A DNA stretch of 64,000 bases from Owenia fusiformis (Eukaryota; Annelida; Polychaeta; Sabellida; Oweniidae): the NCBI GenBank assembly GCA_903813345.2, contig CAIIXF020000011.1, forward strand, positions 24,608,166-24,672,165. The letters are read 5' to 3'. The notes beneath the pieces are model-generated. The model worked only from the letters and a program-made list of their open reading frames with translations, was not told the origin of the DNA and searched no databases. How positions within the stretch are numbered: position 1 is the stretch's first letter; each line of letters begins with the position of its first letter. Below, in pieces: positions 25,408-49,400 of the stretch. The position numbers and the translations under genes are program-made.

Positions 25408-28361
25408 GCTATTCCGGGGTGTTACTCTTGGGACCTGTATTAATCATTTTGGAGAGGGTAAAGTATACATTAATATGATTAATGGTACGTAGATCAGTTG
25501 ATTGAAAATATTTCTTGCAACTCTGGCACCCCTTTATGTGAAGCTAGTAAGAGCTTCAAGTTATAGTAAATAAATATACAATTACTATATATTGTTGTTT
25601 ATTTTGCTAGAACATTATGAAATGAAACATTCTTTACACCTTACTAATATGTGTATATTTTGTAAATTGGCAACAGAGACTAGAGAGCGTGTTTATTGGA
25701 AGTGAACTTTTCAAAAATATGCAAATGCGTCCCTTTTGCAATCCTAATTTGATATAGGCCTATATTGAAAAAAGAATCGAGATAAATATAGAAGTTGATA
25801 AAACCTTGAGATGCAAAAATGTCCATACTCAAATGAATTTAACACAACCTTAATAAGGCATAAACATGCAAATTGTCATCACCTGCCAGACGCCAACCAT
25901 CGAACGCCGAACACAAACCGCCATCCACAAAAAGCGATCATCTCTGGTCTTTGCTGCCACTTTCAAGTTAGTTTGACGATGATAAAGATACTTACTTACC
26001 CGTGTTGAATACTGTTGCAGGATGAGCACAATATTAATTATTCCAGTTTAAGTGTTTTATCTACATGTATGCAATTAACAGGCTCGAAATTCAAACCAGC
26101 CCTAGATTAAACAAGATAGCTCGTGTCTCACAGTCTCGTGTCCAAATCATATACCCGAGATAGAATATCTCACACCCCGCAATTTACACCGTTGTGTATC
26201 GATTTCATCGATCGTCAAGCTTGACAAAATATAGGCGGGAATTTTAAAAATCACAATAATGCAAAATAAATATCTGAGTACATTTCTCAAAGTGATATTG
26301 CATTTAGGTCAAGTATAAGTGACATGCATATGGAGACCACGGGGGGGGGGGCATACATGAATTTACTAATATTTGAAAGCCTAATTATAAAAATGAGCAT
26401 TTGTTCCATGTTATATCATGAGCATCCAGCGATTTCCCTACATTTGACAAATGATCGTAAATCCTCGATTCCTAAATTTATCGTATTGATACCATCCACC
26501 ACCTTCATTAATACGCCTTTGTTTGTACTCAAAACAAATTAATTTTCATATACAATACATACAACAATTGCAATATAATGAGATAAGGGTAACGATGTGC
26601 GTATACAGCCTCAGCATCAATAATTTGAAACAGTATACGACATGTTAACAAGGAATTGCGATGACGTCAATGGAGCGTATAATTTCAAAGCTGGACACTC
26701 TTAGAACTTTCATCTTACGTGCCTAGCTTTTGAACTAGATGTAAACAAGTAAATATATAGGGTGGTTCAGTAAACTGAGAACACCTTTACATTTATCATC
26801 TCTTTCTAACCATTCCAATATATTGATAGTACATGATGTACCTTCCCGTAGGATAATTTCCCCTTGTAAGGTTTGAAAATATGTTTTTTCATTTACTAAG
26901 TTATTTTCTGAGAAAGAGAAATTGAAAAAAGTTGTCAGCTTTTCATTTCTCAAACTGTCAGATATACTCGTCCTTTTTCAAATAAAATTTGAATTTTTAA
27001 CCATCAAATAAAAGTTATTTATTCTGAGATTAAAAAAAAGTTTCACATATTACATTTTGATAACATTGGGCAAGACTACGCTAAAGTGGTTTAAACTTTA
27101 TATAAGGGCTTTAAATAAATATTTAAGTACTAAATCTTTAAGCAATTCTTGTATCCATTGATATACCATGTGTTAGCAATACTATAAGTCTTAAAGAGAG
27201 AATCAGATAAAGCAAGCAGCCTAACAAAAAATTGTTTCAACCTTAGAATATTTCTGGCTTATGTCATTCCTTTTCATGTCTAAAAATCCCCCAAAATATT
27301 TTTACAATAACGTAGTATTTTTCTATAATATTATTTAGGAGAATTTAAACATTTTCACCCATTTTTGCACTTATGAATCCATTATAACTTCACCAATCTA
27401 TAACATATTGTGAATCTTTTTGGAGATATTTTTTTGAGATTGTAAAGAATAGACTGGTTGGCCAACTATACATGTTGCTTGTAATTATGTCACCCCCATA
27501 GATCTGATTGCCTTTAGTCCTATGTGAGAGTACTCATTTTTGAAACACCCTACATGTGTCATACAATCTATCGGTAAATGACTAAACGTGTATATATGCA
27601 AATATTCTAGTGTTACCTTTCAAGGTGATCACTCTGTCAACAGGTCAATTCTGATTCATATTTCATCTAAAAGAACTCCAAATGCGCTGCTTCTAGAGCA
27701 TTTTCTTTCAAAGCCAGACACTTCAGACAGGTCAGATCCCTAAAGGTTCATATTTAGAACTCGCATCATCCGATCTTTCTAATGGAACGTTCATCTATTC
27801 GAAAGACCCTTGAAAACAGATATCCAATATTGTCACCATGGCGATGGAGATACTGTCACCATGAGACCATTGTGTCACCATCGAGATAAATCCTCTTATT
27901 GTGGATACCCTGTGCGTGTGTAACGGACCTGAAGTGCCACTGAGTGTCCGATGATAAAACTGATTAACACCTACGGCCAAAAGGCGGCCTTTCATTAGGA
28001 ACAATAAAAATGTTGTATATGTAGTCATGTCACGTTGTTGTTATGTCTTTCCTCAATTTTCTCTCCGATCTTGGAACGTCAACATTTTGGTTTCTCGTCA
28101 CTAGCTAAACAATATACAATAACCTGTCGCTGTCGTTGAAACATTAACCTACATGTACTGATGACGATGACTCTTTAACGATTTCCGGACTATCTGATAC
28201 ACATTAACGCCATGTTTTAGATCACCATTAAGTATATTATCGAGATCTGTCTGCAATACAAAAACAAAATTGCGCCAGACGATGATTTATAGGAAATGTC
28301 AGATTAGAATACAACAGGTGTACTTAATTTACAAACAATTAAGCAAACCTGCTGCTAAGCC
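25408..28361. other. Intergenic, no gene recognised
   Basis: About 3 kb of AT-rich DNA with a poly-G tract at 26341-26351. I see no coding exons or inverted-repeat elements. Confidence 0.45.
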
Positions 28362-29215
28362 CAGTAAAATTGCATTAATAAGTATTGCATGGTGGAATTG
28401 CATTAATAAGTATTGCATTGTGAAATTGTATTAATTAGTATTGCCTTGTGGAATTGCATTAATAACTATTGCATTAATAAGTATTGCATTGTGAAAGTGC
28501 ATTAATAAGTATTGCATTGTGAAATTGCATTAATCAATTTTGCGTTGTGAAATTGCATTGATAAGTGTTGCACTGTGAAATTGCATTAGTAAATATTGCT
28601 TTGTGAAATTGCATTAATAAGTATTGCATTGTGAAATTGCATTAATACGTATTACATTTTGAAATTACATTGATAAGTATTGCATTGTGTAATTGCATAA
28701 ATACGTAAATCATGCATAAAAATCTACATTGATACGCGTTGCATCGTGAAATTGCATTTATAAGAATTGCATTGTGAAATTGCATTTACAAGTATTGCAT
28801 TGTAAAATTGCATTAATACGTATTGCATGGGAAATTTCACTAATACGTATTATTTTGTGAAATTGCATTAATAAGCATCGCATGAATTGTGAAATTGCAT
28901 TAAAAAGTATTGCACTGTGAAATTACATTAATAAGTATTGCACTGTGAAATTGCATATATAAGTATTGAATTGTAAAATTGCATTTGTAAGTATATATCG
29001 AATTGCTTTAATAAGCACTGCATTGTAAAATTGCATTAAAAAGTATTGCACTGTGAAATTACATCAAGTTTTGAATTGTGAAATTGTAGTATTAAGTATA
29101 GCATTGTCATATTTCATAAAAAGTATTGTATTGTGAAATTACACTAATAAGTATTGCATTGAGAATTGCATTTGTAAATTGTGAAATTGCGCATTAATGT
29201 GTATTGCATTGTCAT
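28362..29215. repeat. 28-bp-period minisatellite
   Basis: About 30 imperfect copies of ATTAATAAGTATTGCATTGT + GAAATTGC, with frequent substitutions and occasional shortened units. Confidence 0.9.
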
Positions 29216-29835
29216 TAAAATATTTCTCCTAAATTATAAGAGATTCGTGTAAGGACAGGATTTTTACAGTACCATGAAATGAGAAAAATGTAATTAAGAG
29301 TTAATGCGACGGTATCGTTTGCCATTTGTGACAACAATATCTGACTTTACCGTTGTTAGGGTGTTCCGGTATGAATTCTGAAGGACTTTGACACACGTCG
29401 ATTTCCTGACGTTTATGAAAGATCGTGGTGGGTCGTTATCAGATCTAATCTTTTTTAGTAGGATGGTGTATTGATGGACGAGATAAGACTATTTGAGAAC
29501 TATTTTTTGGTAAAGGATGTCATTTCTCATTCCGAACCTTCGCATAATCTCCATCAACAATTATTTACCTTACTCCTGGATAATTGCACAGGAATTACAT
29601 TAACCCATACCTTTGTTAAATAAATAACATTAAAAGCACTAATGGGAGCTAAATGTTATTTTCGATGACATATTAGTAAGTATAAGCACCTAGGCTTTGA
29701 GGATACGGCTGGTGGAGAGTCATCGCTAGTAGACGCTATGTACATGTTTATTGGATAAGTGGAATAAACCATAGAATGAATCATGATCCAATGAAAAATA
29801 CTGAACACGAAATGTTTTGCTGAATAATAGATTAT

Positions 29836-29841
29836 TTTATT
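29836..29841 (-). terminator. Polyadenylation signal (minus strand)
   Basis: AATAAA on the minus strand about 71 bases past the stop codon of the LITAF-like frame; it supports that frame being a real 3'-terminal exon. Confidence 0.5.
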
Positions 29842-29911
29842 TTACATTTCAACAATCCAAAGTAAATAAATAATTTGCATTTCACATAACAGTTAATCAA
29901 TCCATTTCACA

Positions 29912-30193
29912 TTAAGCTTTTTTCTTTTTTTTACTAACAATCCATTTTACGGTTGTTCTTGTTATAAATTCATGGCACTCATCGCAAAAGCTTTCTTTTA
30001 TTTTGAGCAAAATAAGAACAGGACCAGTTAAAGGAATACAAGACAGTGTGAAATAAAGGAACACACCAATTAGTACAATAAGGAGGATGAGCCTCGCAAT
30101 ACTTCTGAACAGTTGTGCTGTAAAAACTGGATGTTCGCAAAACCTGCATTTCTTCTCTCGTTTCCTCACGTTCATTATTTTCTTCTTTTTCAA
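29912..30193 (-). CDS. Small LITAF-like membrane protein (tentative)
   Basis: This 93-codon frame has the architecture of a LITAF/CDIP1 domain: a C-x2-C pair (C16, C19) followed by a Thr, a hydrophobic stretch at about 28-63 with an internal CIP motif (C52), and a second C-x2-C (C70, C73). In known LITAF proteins the two Cys pairs bind one zinc and the hydrophobic part inserts monotopically into endosomal membranes. The usual HxCP before the second pair is absent, so the match is degenerate. The C-terminus is a lysine run (KKKKKA) from an A-rich tract. I use the first Met; Met7 is an alternative, and an upstream exon could supply a longer N-terminus. A polyadenylation signal follows. It could still be a chance frame or pseudogene. 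Confidence 0.4.
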   Translation of the reverse strand: MKKKKIMNVRKREKKCRFCEHPVFTAQLFRSIARLILLIVLIGVFLYFTLSCIPLTGPVLILLKIKESFCDECHEFITRTTVKWIVSKKKKKA

Positions 30194-30503
30194 ATTTGTT
30201 ATTAAGCGTCGACAAAATTGTATCTCATATGATTAAAAGTCATAAATTTAAATTGGTATTATTAAGAATTGATATATACATCTGTCTAGTTGATTGAATA
30301 TTGAGCTGTCTTATGTCAATCAAAAAGTACTGATGATTTAAAAAGACAAGTGGGAAATATTGAATTGCATTATTTTTTGTCTACCACCAATGAAGATGAA
30401 CAATACTCCATGGGTATATCCCGTATATGTGCGATCATAATTTACAAACAATTGTGAAACAATCCTGAAAGACACACACAGAAAACTCTCCTCGAAGGAG
30501 TGT

Positions 30504-30702
30504 CAGGCCAGTAGCCAGGGTTCGCAGGGTTCGGGCGAACCCCCCCCCCCCGGCCAAAAATTCTTTCAAAATCATGCAGTTTTTCACCATTTCACCAAGT
30601 GAATTTAGCCATATTTGGGCCAAAATTGTCAAATGTGAACCCCCCTGGAATTTTTGAAAACTGAACCCCCCCCCCCCTTGGCATATCCTGGCTACGGGCC
30701 TG
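30504..30702. mobile_element. hAT-like short element (GTAGCCAGG ends)
   Basis: Bounded by CAGGCCAGTAGCCAGG and its inverse CCTGGCTACGGGCCTG, flanked by AGTGT on both sides. Internal poly-C tracts pair as an extended inverted repeat. Similar single ends lie near 4651 and 7645. The terminal motif is common in invertebrate non-autonomous hAT elements (family knowledge, not searched). Confidence 0.6.
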
Positions 30703-31107
30703 AGTGTTGTGTTCTTTTAAGTGCATTCATACAAAGGCATACAAGTACACACCACAGCCTCTTTACGAGTCGTGGACAACTCAGTCAAACACCCTGAAGT
30801 ATTTTACACAAGCAATGCCTGAACCGGTGGTCCAATCCATATGCATAAATGGCACATGTTCTACCGCTGAGCGGGTGGGCTATAAATAAAGGAATACAAC
30901 ATACTTGGAAAAAAGAATGCAAGACAAGTGGAAATTAAAGGAACTCAAGACAAGTTAGAAACAAAAATTTACAAGACACATGAGGAATAAAGTGACTAAT
31001 CATAGTTATTTGATGGCCTATATATATGCTGCAGTTTATACTATGGCACCTTTCAAGCATGTATGTTCAAAGCAAAATGGGAAATATCAAACTTTATGAT
31101 TGCCTGG

Positions 31108-31205
31108 GTCACATTTGCTCCGATTCATTGCACGAGCCCGGCGATTGAGTATTTTGTTCAAAACTGAATACAATTTTGAAGAAACGCCAGCCGAGCAAAT
31201 GTGAC
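31108..31205. mobile_element. Short hairpin MITE, copy 1
   Basis: 98 bp with ends GTCACATTTGCTC and inverse. The core GAGTATTTTGTTCAAAACTG and a following inverse block fold as a hairpin. It is related to 34138-34269. Confidence 0.6.
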
Positions 31206-31394
31206 TCGGACATAAACATGGATCATTAAGTCATTCTAGTATCATGTTTCCGCACAAATACAAAAAATTAAAGCATTGGAAATTAAGCATTTGCATGGAT
31301 TTTACAAGGCATTAACATGCAAAATATCACCACCTGCCCTTTGTTGGAGACCATAACAATATGTCAACACTTTTTGCAGTGACATAATAATAAT

Positions 31395-43213
<11,819 letters not shown>

Positions 43214-43442
43214 AAATTTTTTACACAGAATATTTCTCAGACCCCTGAAATAATAATTGTAATAACCTTTTTGTAATTACAAAGTAAAGCACAGTTATGC
43301 TTGGGTATAACGGACATACTGAGCTACCGAAGGTGTTGTTCCATATAACATACGTCCAAATTACCCGAAGAGCTCTTTGGTGTTTATTTACAGTGATTTA
43401 GTAATGATGAAGTGAACGATTTTATCCAAGGGGTCTTCCTTG

Positions 43443-43496
43443 CCGGAAGTTGCTCTGGTGCATTGTGGGATCGACCTTTTTCCGAGTCCATCCAAA
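43443..43496 (+). promoter_or_regulatory. RPS4 core promoter and 5' TOP start region
   Basis: Within 55 bases of the ATG are an ETS/GABP consensus CCGGAAGT (43443-43450), a sequence whose reverse complement TCCCACAATGCA resembles a ZNF143-type site (43459-43470), and a pyrimidine tract CCTTTTTCC (43475-43483) suited to be the 5' TOP transcription start. This would give a leader of only about 22 nt, normal for ribosomal protein genes. The sites are read by eye; no TSS data. The region is also the upstream side of the divergent MTF1 gene. Confidence 0.6.
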
Positions 43497-46400
43497 ATGG
43501 TGGGTAAATATTTCAAGAACCTCAAAAAATCCAGCCAAATCTGGCGTATTCTAATAAGTTAAACAATTAATCTTGTCATTTTAGTTCACTTGGGTTTATT
43601 TTCCATGTTTTCCAAATCAAGTTGATACCGATTATCGTCTAAATCATCATGTTTTGCTCTGTGAAAAGTGCACACTATTTTTTTAATCCACGGAATATTT
43701 ACATGCTAGTACCACATTGGATCGACGTTTGTCAGATAACATTCTCGTTCACTTATGTTACACCTTACACTAGTGTATAACGAGTTCATACTGTTCATAA
43801 CATACTACGATGAGTAAGAGTTTCGTTGAGTAAGGCAACAAATATGAAAAAGTTTGCGATTTTTAAAAATCATCTCATGTCTTTCATTCAATGAATCAAT
43901 CTGAATCTCTGTTAGACTATTCAAAATTTAATTTAGACCTATTTTGTCAATCTCATGTATACCATTTTCTTTATAGCCGCGTGGACCACGTAAACATTTA
44001 AAGCGCCTCAATGCGCCCAAGCATTGGATGTTGGACAAACTTGGGGGAGTATTTGTAAGTACCGATTTTTTCCTAGAACATTAGCCTAAAAGTATTCTAA
44101 CTTATACATCAAGAAGATATGAAACAGAAGTCTTAAATATCCACGAGTGTTTAGTCTCAAAATACAGTTTGTAAAAGAAAATATAACTAATAAGATGCAA
44201 ATTATGATGATATATCCTGGTCCGTGTTTCTGACAATACTGATGTTGCAGGTTCTGAAATTTGCACAAGTTATGTTTCAAAGAACATATTTTATTACAGG
44301 AATTCTATCTTTAAATGAGGCTAATGTCAATTTATCAAAATATTTCAGGCCCCCAAGCCAAGCTGTGGCCCTCACAAGACCAGGGAGTGTCTACCACTCA
44401 TGGTATTCTTGCGTAATCGCTTGAAGTATGCTCTGACATATGATGAGTGCAAGCGAATTGTCAACCAGCGTCTTATCAAGGTCGACGGCAAAGTCAAAAC
44501 TGACAAAACCTACCCCTGTGGATTCATGGGTAAGCTATACTTTAGTTGATCTGTCTGCAGTTTTAAATTTTTACAGTCTGAATTGTATGACCAATATTTT
44601 TGTTAAAAGTTGAAGTTGATTGCAAATCAATGATGATATATCCTGGTCCGTGTTTCTGAATTTACTGATGTTACAGGTTCTGAGACTTGCAATCAAGATT
44701 TCTACAAGAATATAATATACATCAGGGTTCTCACTAGGAAATTTTTAGACCCCAGATTCTTCCCTTTCTAAAGGGTTTCTGACTTACTATTCCCTGTTTG
44801 TATCCAGTTTTATGTATTTTCTCCACAAATTATTTTTACCTCAAATAATGTGACAAAAATGTAAAATTCTACTCCTGAAAAGCTATTACACCCCATGCAG
44901 ACAGATCGCCTTAAAGTACATTCATATGATGCGAGACTCGATATTCTCCAGGAAACTAGAAACATTTTGCCACCAATGAAGTAAATTAATTTTTTGCTGC
45001 TTAATAAATGGTGAATGACAGTCACATTGAGTTCTATAAGTATGAGAATAGCCCATCCTCTTGATATTCCAAGGTAACTCATTTGAATAGTGATTGCAGA
45101 GATTGAAATTAAGATGTAAAAATAAAACCGCAACAAAAAATTTGTAGATTTCTATGAAATAAATACCTCATATCGAAAAAAACATATATAAATACTAAAG
45201 CCTGCAGGTCAGATTCCCCCTGGTAGCATTAACATTGGTCTCGTTTATGTCATACAATTAATATTTGAAACACAACTATTAATCAAACTTATGATCGGAC
45301 ATAAGTATGTGTACTTCAAGGTAATAAAGTAATTATATCATACTAATCGGACATGCAGGCCTTATTATTTATACATGTTTTTTCTGTTTTGGAAAATTTG
45401 ATATGTGAAACATATTTTTTAGTTTTTCAAAAAGTCAAATAAGCCAATCAGATCGGCAATACCCTATTTGGAAACTGTGTTATTTTATTGGTAGTGTGAC
45501 TCTGTAGAATTGAATGAACTCATGTTATAAAAGATGTCTCTGTGATATTTTCGACCAATAGGCTTACAGAGATGCACATAATATTAATGAGCTCCATTAT
45601 GACATATCCATTTCTGAAATTTGGTTTCACCATCTCGTCTCTAAAATCTAACATAAGAGATTAATCGTGCTTGAATTATTAGCAGTTCACTTAAAGAACA
45701 GTTTACACTTAAAGAAACTTAAAATTAACCTCAAGGATTTTTGTGTGAACTAACTATCCAGGGTTACAAGTAATCAATTTTCAATTACCTCCATTGAAAT
45801 TTAGGGAGACAGACTACTTTCTATATCAAACAGTTAAACGGGGTTGCTGATTTTAAAATTTAATTGTAATTTATCTACTGTTTAGAAATCATTTCTCTTC
45901 ATATCTCAGTTTAAGTGACCTGAAGTCAAATGCAATTAATTCATAGGCTTGAAATGATGATGATATACTTTCGCTCTTCTGTAATTCCCATGAAGACTTT
46001 AGTTCAGAATCGCACTGATCAAGCCTCTAAAACACTATCAGTATATTTCCCCGAGTTGTTATATCACGACCCTCAGTTTGCGCAATAAATAAATGCGTAG
46101 TCCATTTTTTAACATATTCTCGAAGAAAATTGTACATTTTACATTATGTGTTCTCTCATCCACTGATGTATGGCCTCATGGAAATTTTCTAATTTTTAAT
46201 ACAGCTCTTTTGTATTTCAGATGTTATCACCATTGAGAAAACTGGAGAGAACTTCCGACTGATCTATGATGTAAAAGGAAGATTTACTGTTCATCGTATT
46301 AAGCCTGAGGAAGCCGCAGTAAGTATGAAACCAAACTCTGCTTCTAATACCTGATCACAAGTTCTGTTCAGTGTTTGGTGATAACAAAACTATAACCATG

Positions 46401-49400
46401 TGCTCTGGCCTGTTTTTCTGAATGTTACATGTACATGTTGTCTCAGCTTTTCAAGTACTCCGATTATTGATACTTCAGCCTCAAGGTTTTAAAATAGAAA
46501 GTTCTCAACTCTTTTATTTGCCATTTGTTAGGTTGTCTTTAATATATTAAACAGGCAATGCGCCTATTTTTGAAGGAAAAAGGACAAAATATTATTTGAG
46601 ACATGTCACTCACACAGTCAATCAAATATGATAAAAACTTTTATTTGGGATAATACTGATGTGAAAAAAAAATTACTTGCATAGAAAACAGCATTTGAAA
46701 TTCAGAGATTGAAAAAAGTGAATTACCACTTTTCACTAAGTGTATGTTTTAAATAACTCTTGGATTAAAAGATGGCGTATGCTTGAAAATCCTATCAAAA
46801 ATGAATGGATAATTAATGCAAACAACAATGCCATCTTTCTATCGCATTGCTAAAAACTTGACATATAAAAATTGATAGGTCAAAAATATTTTTTCATGAT
46901 CTAGTGTCAATTCTGATGTGGTCTGTTTGAGCTGTTTTTGGTGTCAAATGAAAGATCAGGTACTTATTTATCCATTGGAAATACTATGAAGATTTAAAGT
47001 GAGACTTCATTTACGCACCTTATCCCTTTAAAAGAGGAGGCATAGTTCCAAGGCATTCATAGTATAATATGATAAGAATTCAAATTCTAGAAGTATTCCT
47101 TCTCTTTTCCAGCAACTCGGACATGTACCATTATTATTGCACAATATGTTTGGTTATTCCGATTGAATTTGTAATAATATATTGTTGCTTTTCAGTACAA
47201 ACTGTGCAAGGTAAAGAAGGTGTCAGTTGGGCCCAAGGGTGTGCCATATATTGTAACCCATGATGGTCGTACAATCCGCTACCCAGATCCCCTTGTCAAA
47301 GTCAATGACTCCATACAGTTGGATATCGCATCTGGAAAGATGAAGGATTTCATCAAATTCGATTCTGGTAAGTTTGCCTTTATTTAGATTCTCTGGTATG
47401 TGTGGGACTGCAAGGTTTGAACAATCTATAAAAAAGCATGCGGAGTATATCATTTTATAATGAAATTAGTGCCTTACGGTAATGCCGGATTGTCGGCAGC
47501 GGCAGTAGATACTCTCAATTGCCGGTAATAAAATCCATTGCCGATAATCGCCATGCTGCTGCAACATGATGATTGGCATTGCGATCCATTGTCAAATTTA
47601 CGAAACAATGTTCGTTTAAGAATATTTTATCAATCATGTATATTTCAATCTCCACATTTGAAGAGCTAATCTGTCAATCAACTGCAAAGCATTCGTAAAA
47701 GGCGGGAGGAAAAGCAAAACCCCACCCACTTCTGTCAATCATCTCCCATGCCGCGAGATTAACAAATCACGTGACGTGATATTTGGGTGAAGTAAAAACA
47801 AACACAAATAATTTGATCAATTTTGATCGAATTCACTCTATATTATCATTCAAAGACTTCCTAACAATACACAATCACACACGAGATACACGATGATACA
47901 ATATGTCCACTGTAGTTGATGTGAGCGGGAAATCAAGCTGAGAAATCGGCTTCGTTAAGGATTTTTCCAAATATTTTTTTAGTTTCACTTTCAGGTTTTT
48001 CCCCGGGATTTTAGGAACATTATCAGTATCAACGATTATCGGTAACGGTAAGGTAATGGAGGTGAAATTTACCGGCAGTGAGATCCATTACCGTTGCAAG
48101 CACTAAATGAAATCCAAAACTTTTTTATAGTTCATTTTCAAAATTATATATATGTTGAGAATCTGTTGTCATTTTTTGTGTTCACCATCTCCCAGCAAAC
48201 TCTTTCATGTAATAAACATGAGATAATTGTGATTGCAAAAATAATTCAAATGAGGAGAAATAAAGAATTGCTATTGTGCAGCCTGCTTGAGTTTGGGGCT
48301 TTTATAGAGCATGTTAATGATTTACTTGACAACACATTAATTACAAGATTGGCAATGATCGAAGCTGGACTTGACAAATCCCATGTCAAACTCAGTCAAA
48401 ACAATGCCAACATTAAAAATCCATATAGGTCGCTTGGCAGATTTGTGCTGCTTGGGCATTACCCAATGGAATGACATACATGTAATTAAAGCCTCGGACA
48501 CATTTGCTGTTTGGGCATTACCCAATGGAATGACATACATGTAATTAAAGCCTCGGACACATTTGCTGTTTGGGCATTACCCAATGGAATGACATACATG
48601 TAATTAAAGCCTCGGACACATTTGCTGTTTGGGCATTACCCAATGGAATGACATACATGTAATTAAAGCCTCAGACACATTTGCTGTTTGGGCATTACCC
48701 AATGGAATGACATACATGTAATTAAAGCCTCGGACACATTTGCTCAGTGGTGGTCATATGGCAGCTGTAGTTTTACAAAATCAATAGAAAATCTTTACCT
48801 TATATTTAATGTTGCATATTTCTCTTAATTTTTGGAAGCTACGGCGTAGGTTAATGTAGATTAAATGTGACTGTGGCATAAGTTTATTTATAATACTCTT
48901 GAGCAACATAGATAAGGGAAGTGCAAGTGAACAAGGGTTTGGCTGGGACAAATAACTATGTTTTTGTGCATCTTTTACATTAGGATATATAGAGCCAGGT
49001 TTTCCAATAAAAAAATGTTTAACAGCATTCTACATGAGTTATTGATAAAGGCGTTTGCCAAAAAACATTTTGACCCTGCCACATGGAGTGTAAAATGTAA
49101 GCAGTCATCTCAAAAGACCATGTCAATGTTTGTCACTAAATCCTTTAAAAAAGGAATATTAACTTTTCCCATTTAACCTTTAAAAAGGTTAAAGTAAATT
49201 CAAATGATTTGATCATTTGTTTGGATTTGCTACTTTCACGCCCGGTGATCGGAAGAATTGGATGGAGGGGGATTAGCTGATTTTCGGTAGAAAATTCAAG
49301 AAATCTTGGAGATTTGATTTTTTAACATAAAGTTTACTATTGAATTGCTAAATGAATAGGCGCAGTGCACGGGGAAATATGTTAGGTCTTTTACGTTTTT

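Noticed and set aside
30800-30890. tRNA-like segment on the minus strand (CTCAGCGGTAGAACATG)
   Set aside because: An A-box-like word is present, but no acceptor stem pairs and the B box is poor; at best a tRNA-derived SINE trace.
43500-43506. Alternative RPS4 donor GTAAAT after ATGGTGG
   Set aside because: Joining there to exon 2 puts the conserved RGPRKHLKR segment out of frame; only the GTGGGT donor right after ATG works.
48094-48474. 126-codon frame in RPS4 intron 5
   Set aside because: It crosses an inverted-repeat element and the H/ACA candidate; the homologous copy in intron 6 does not maintain the same frame upstream.
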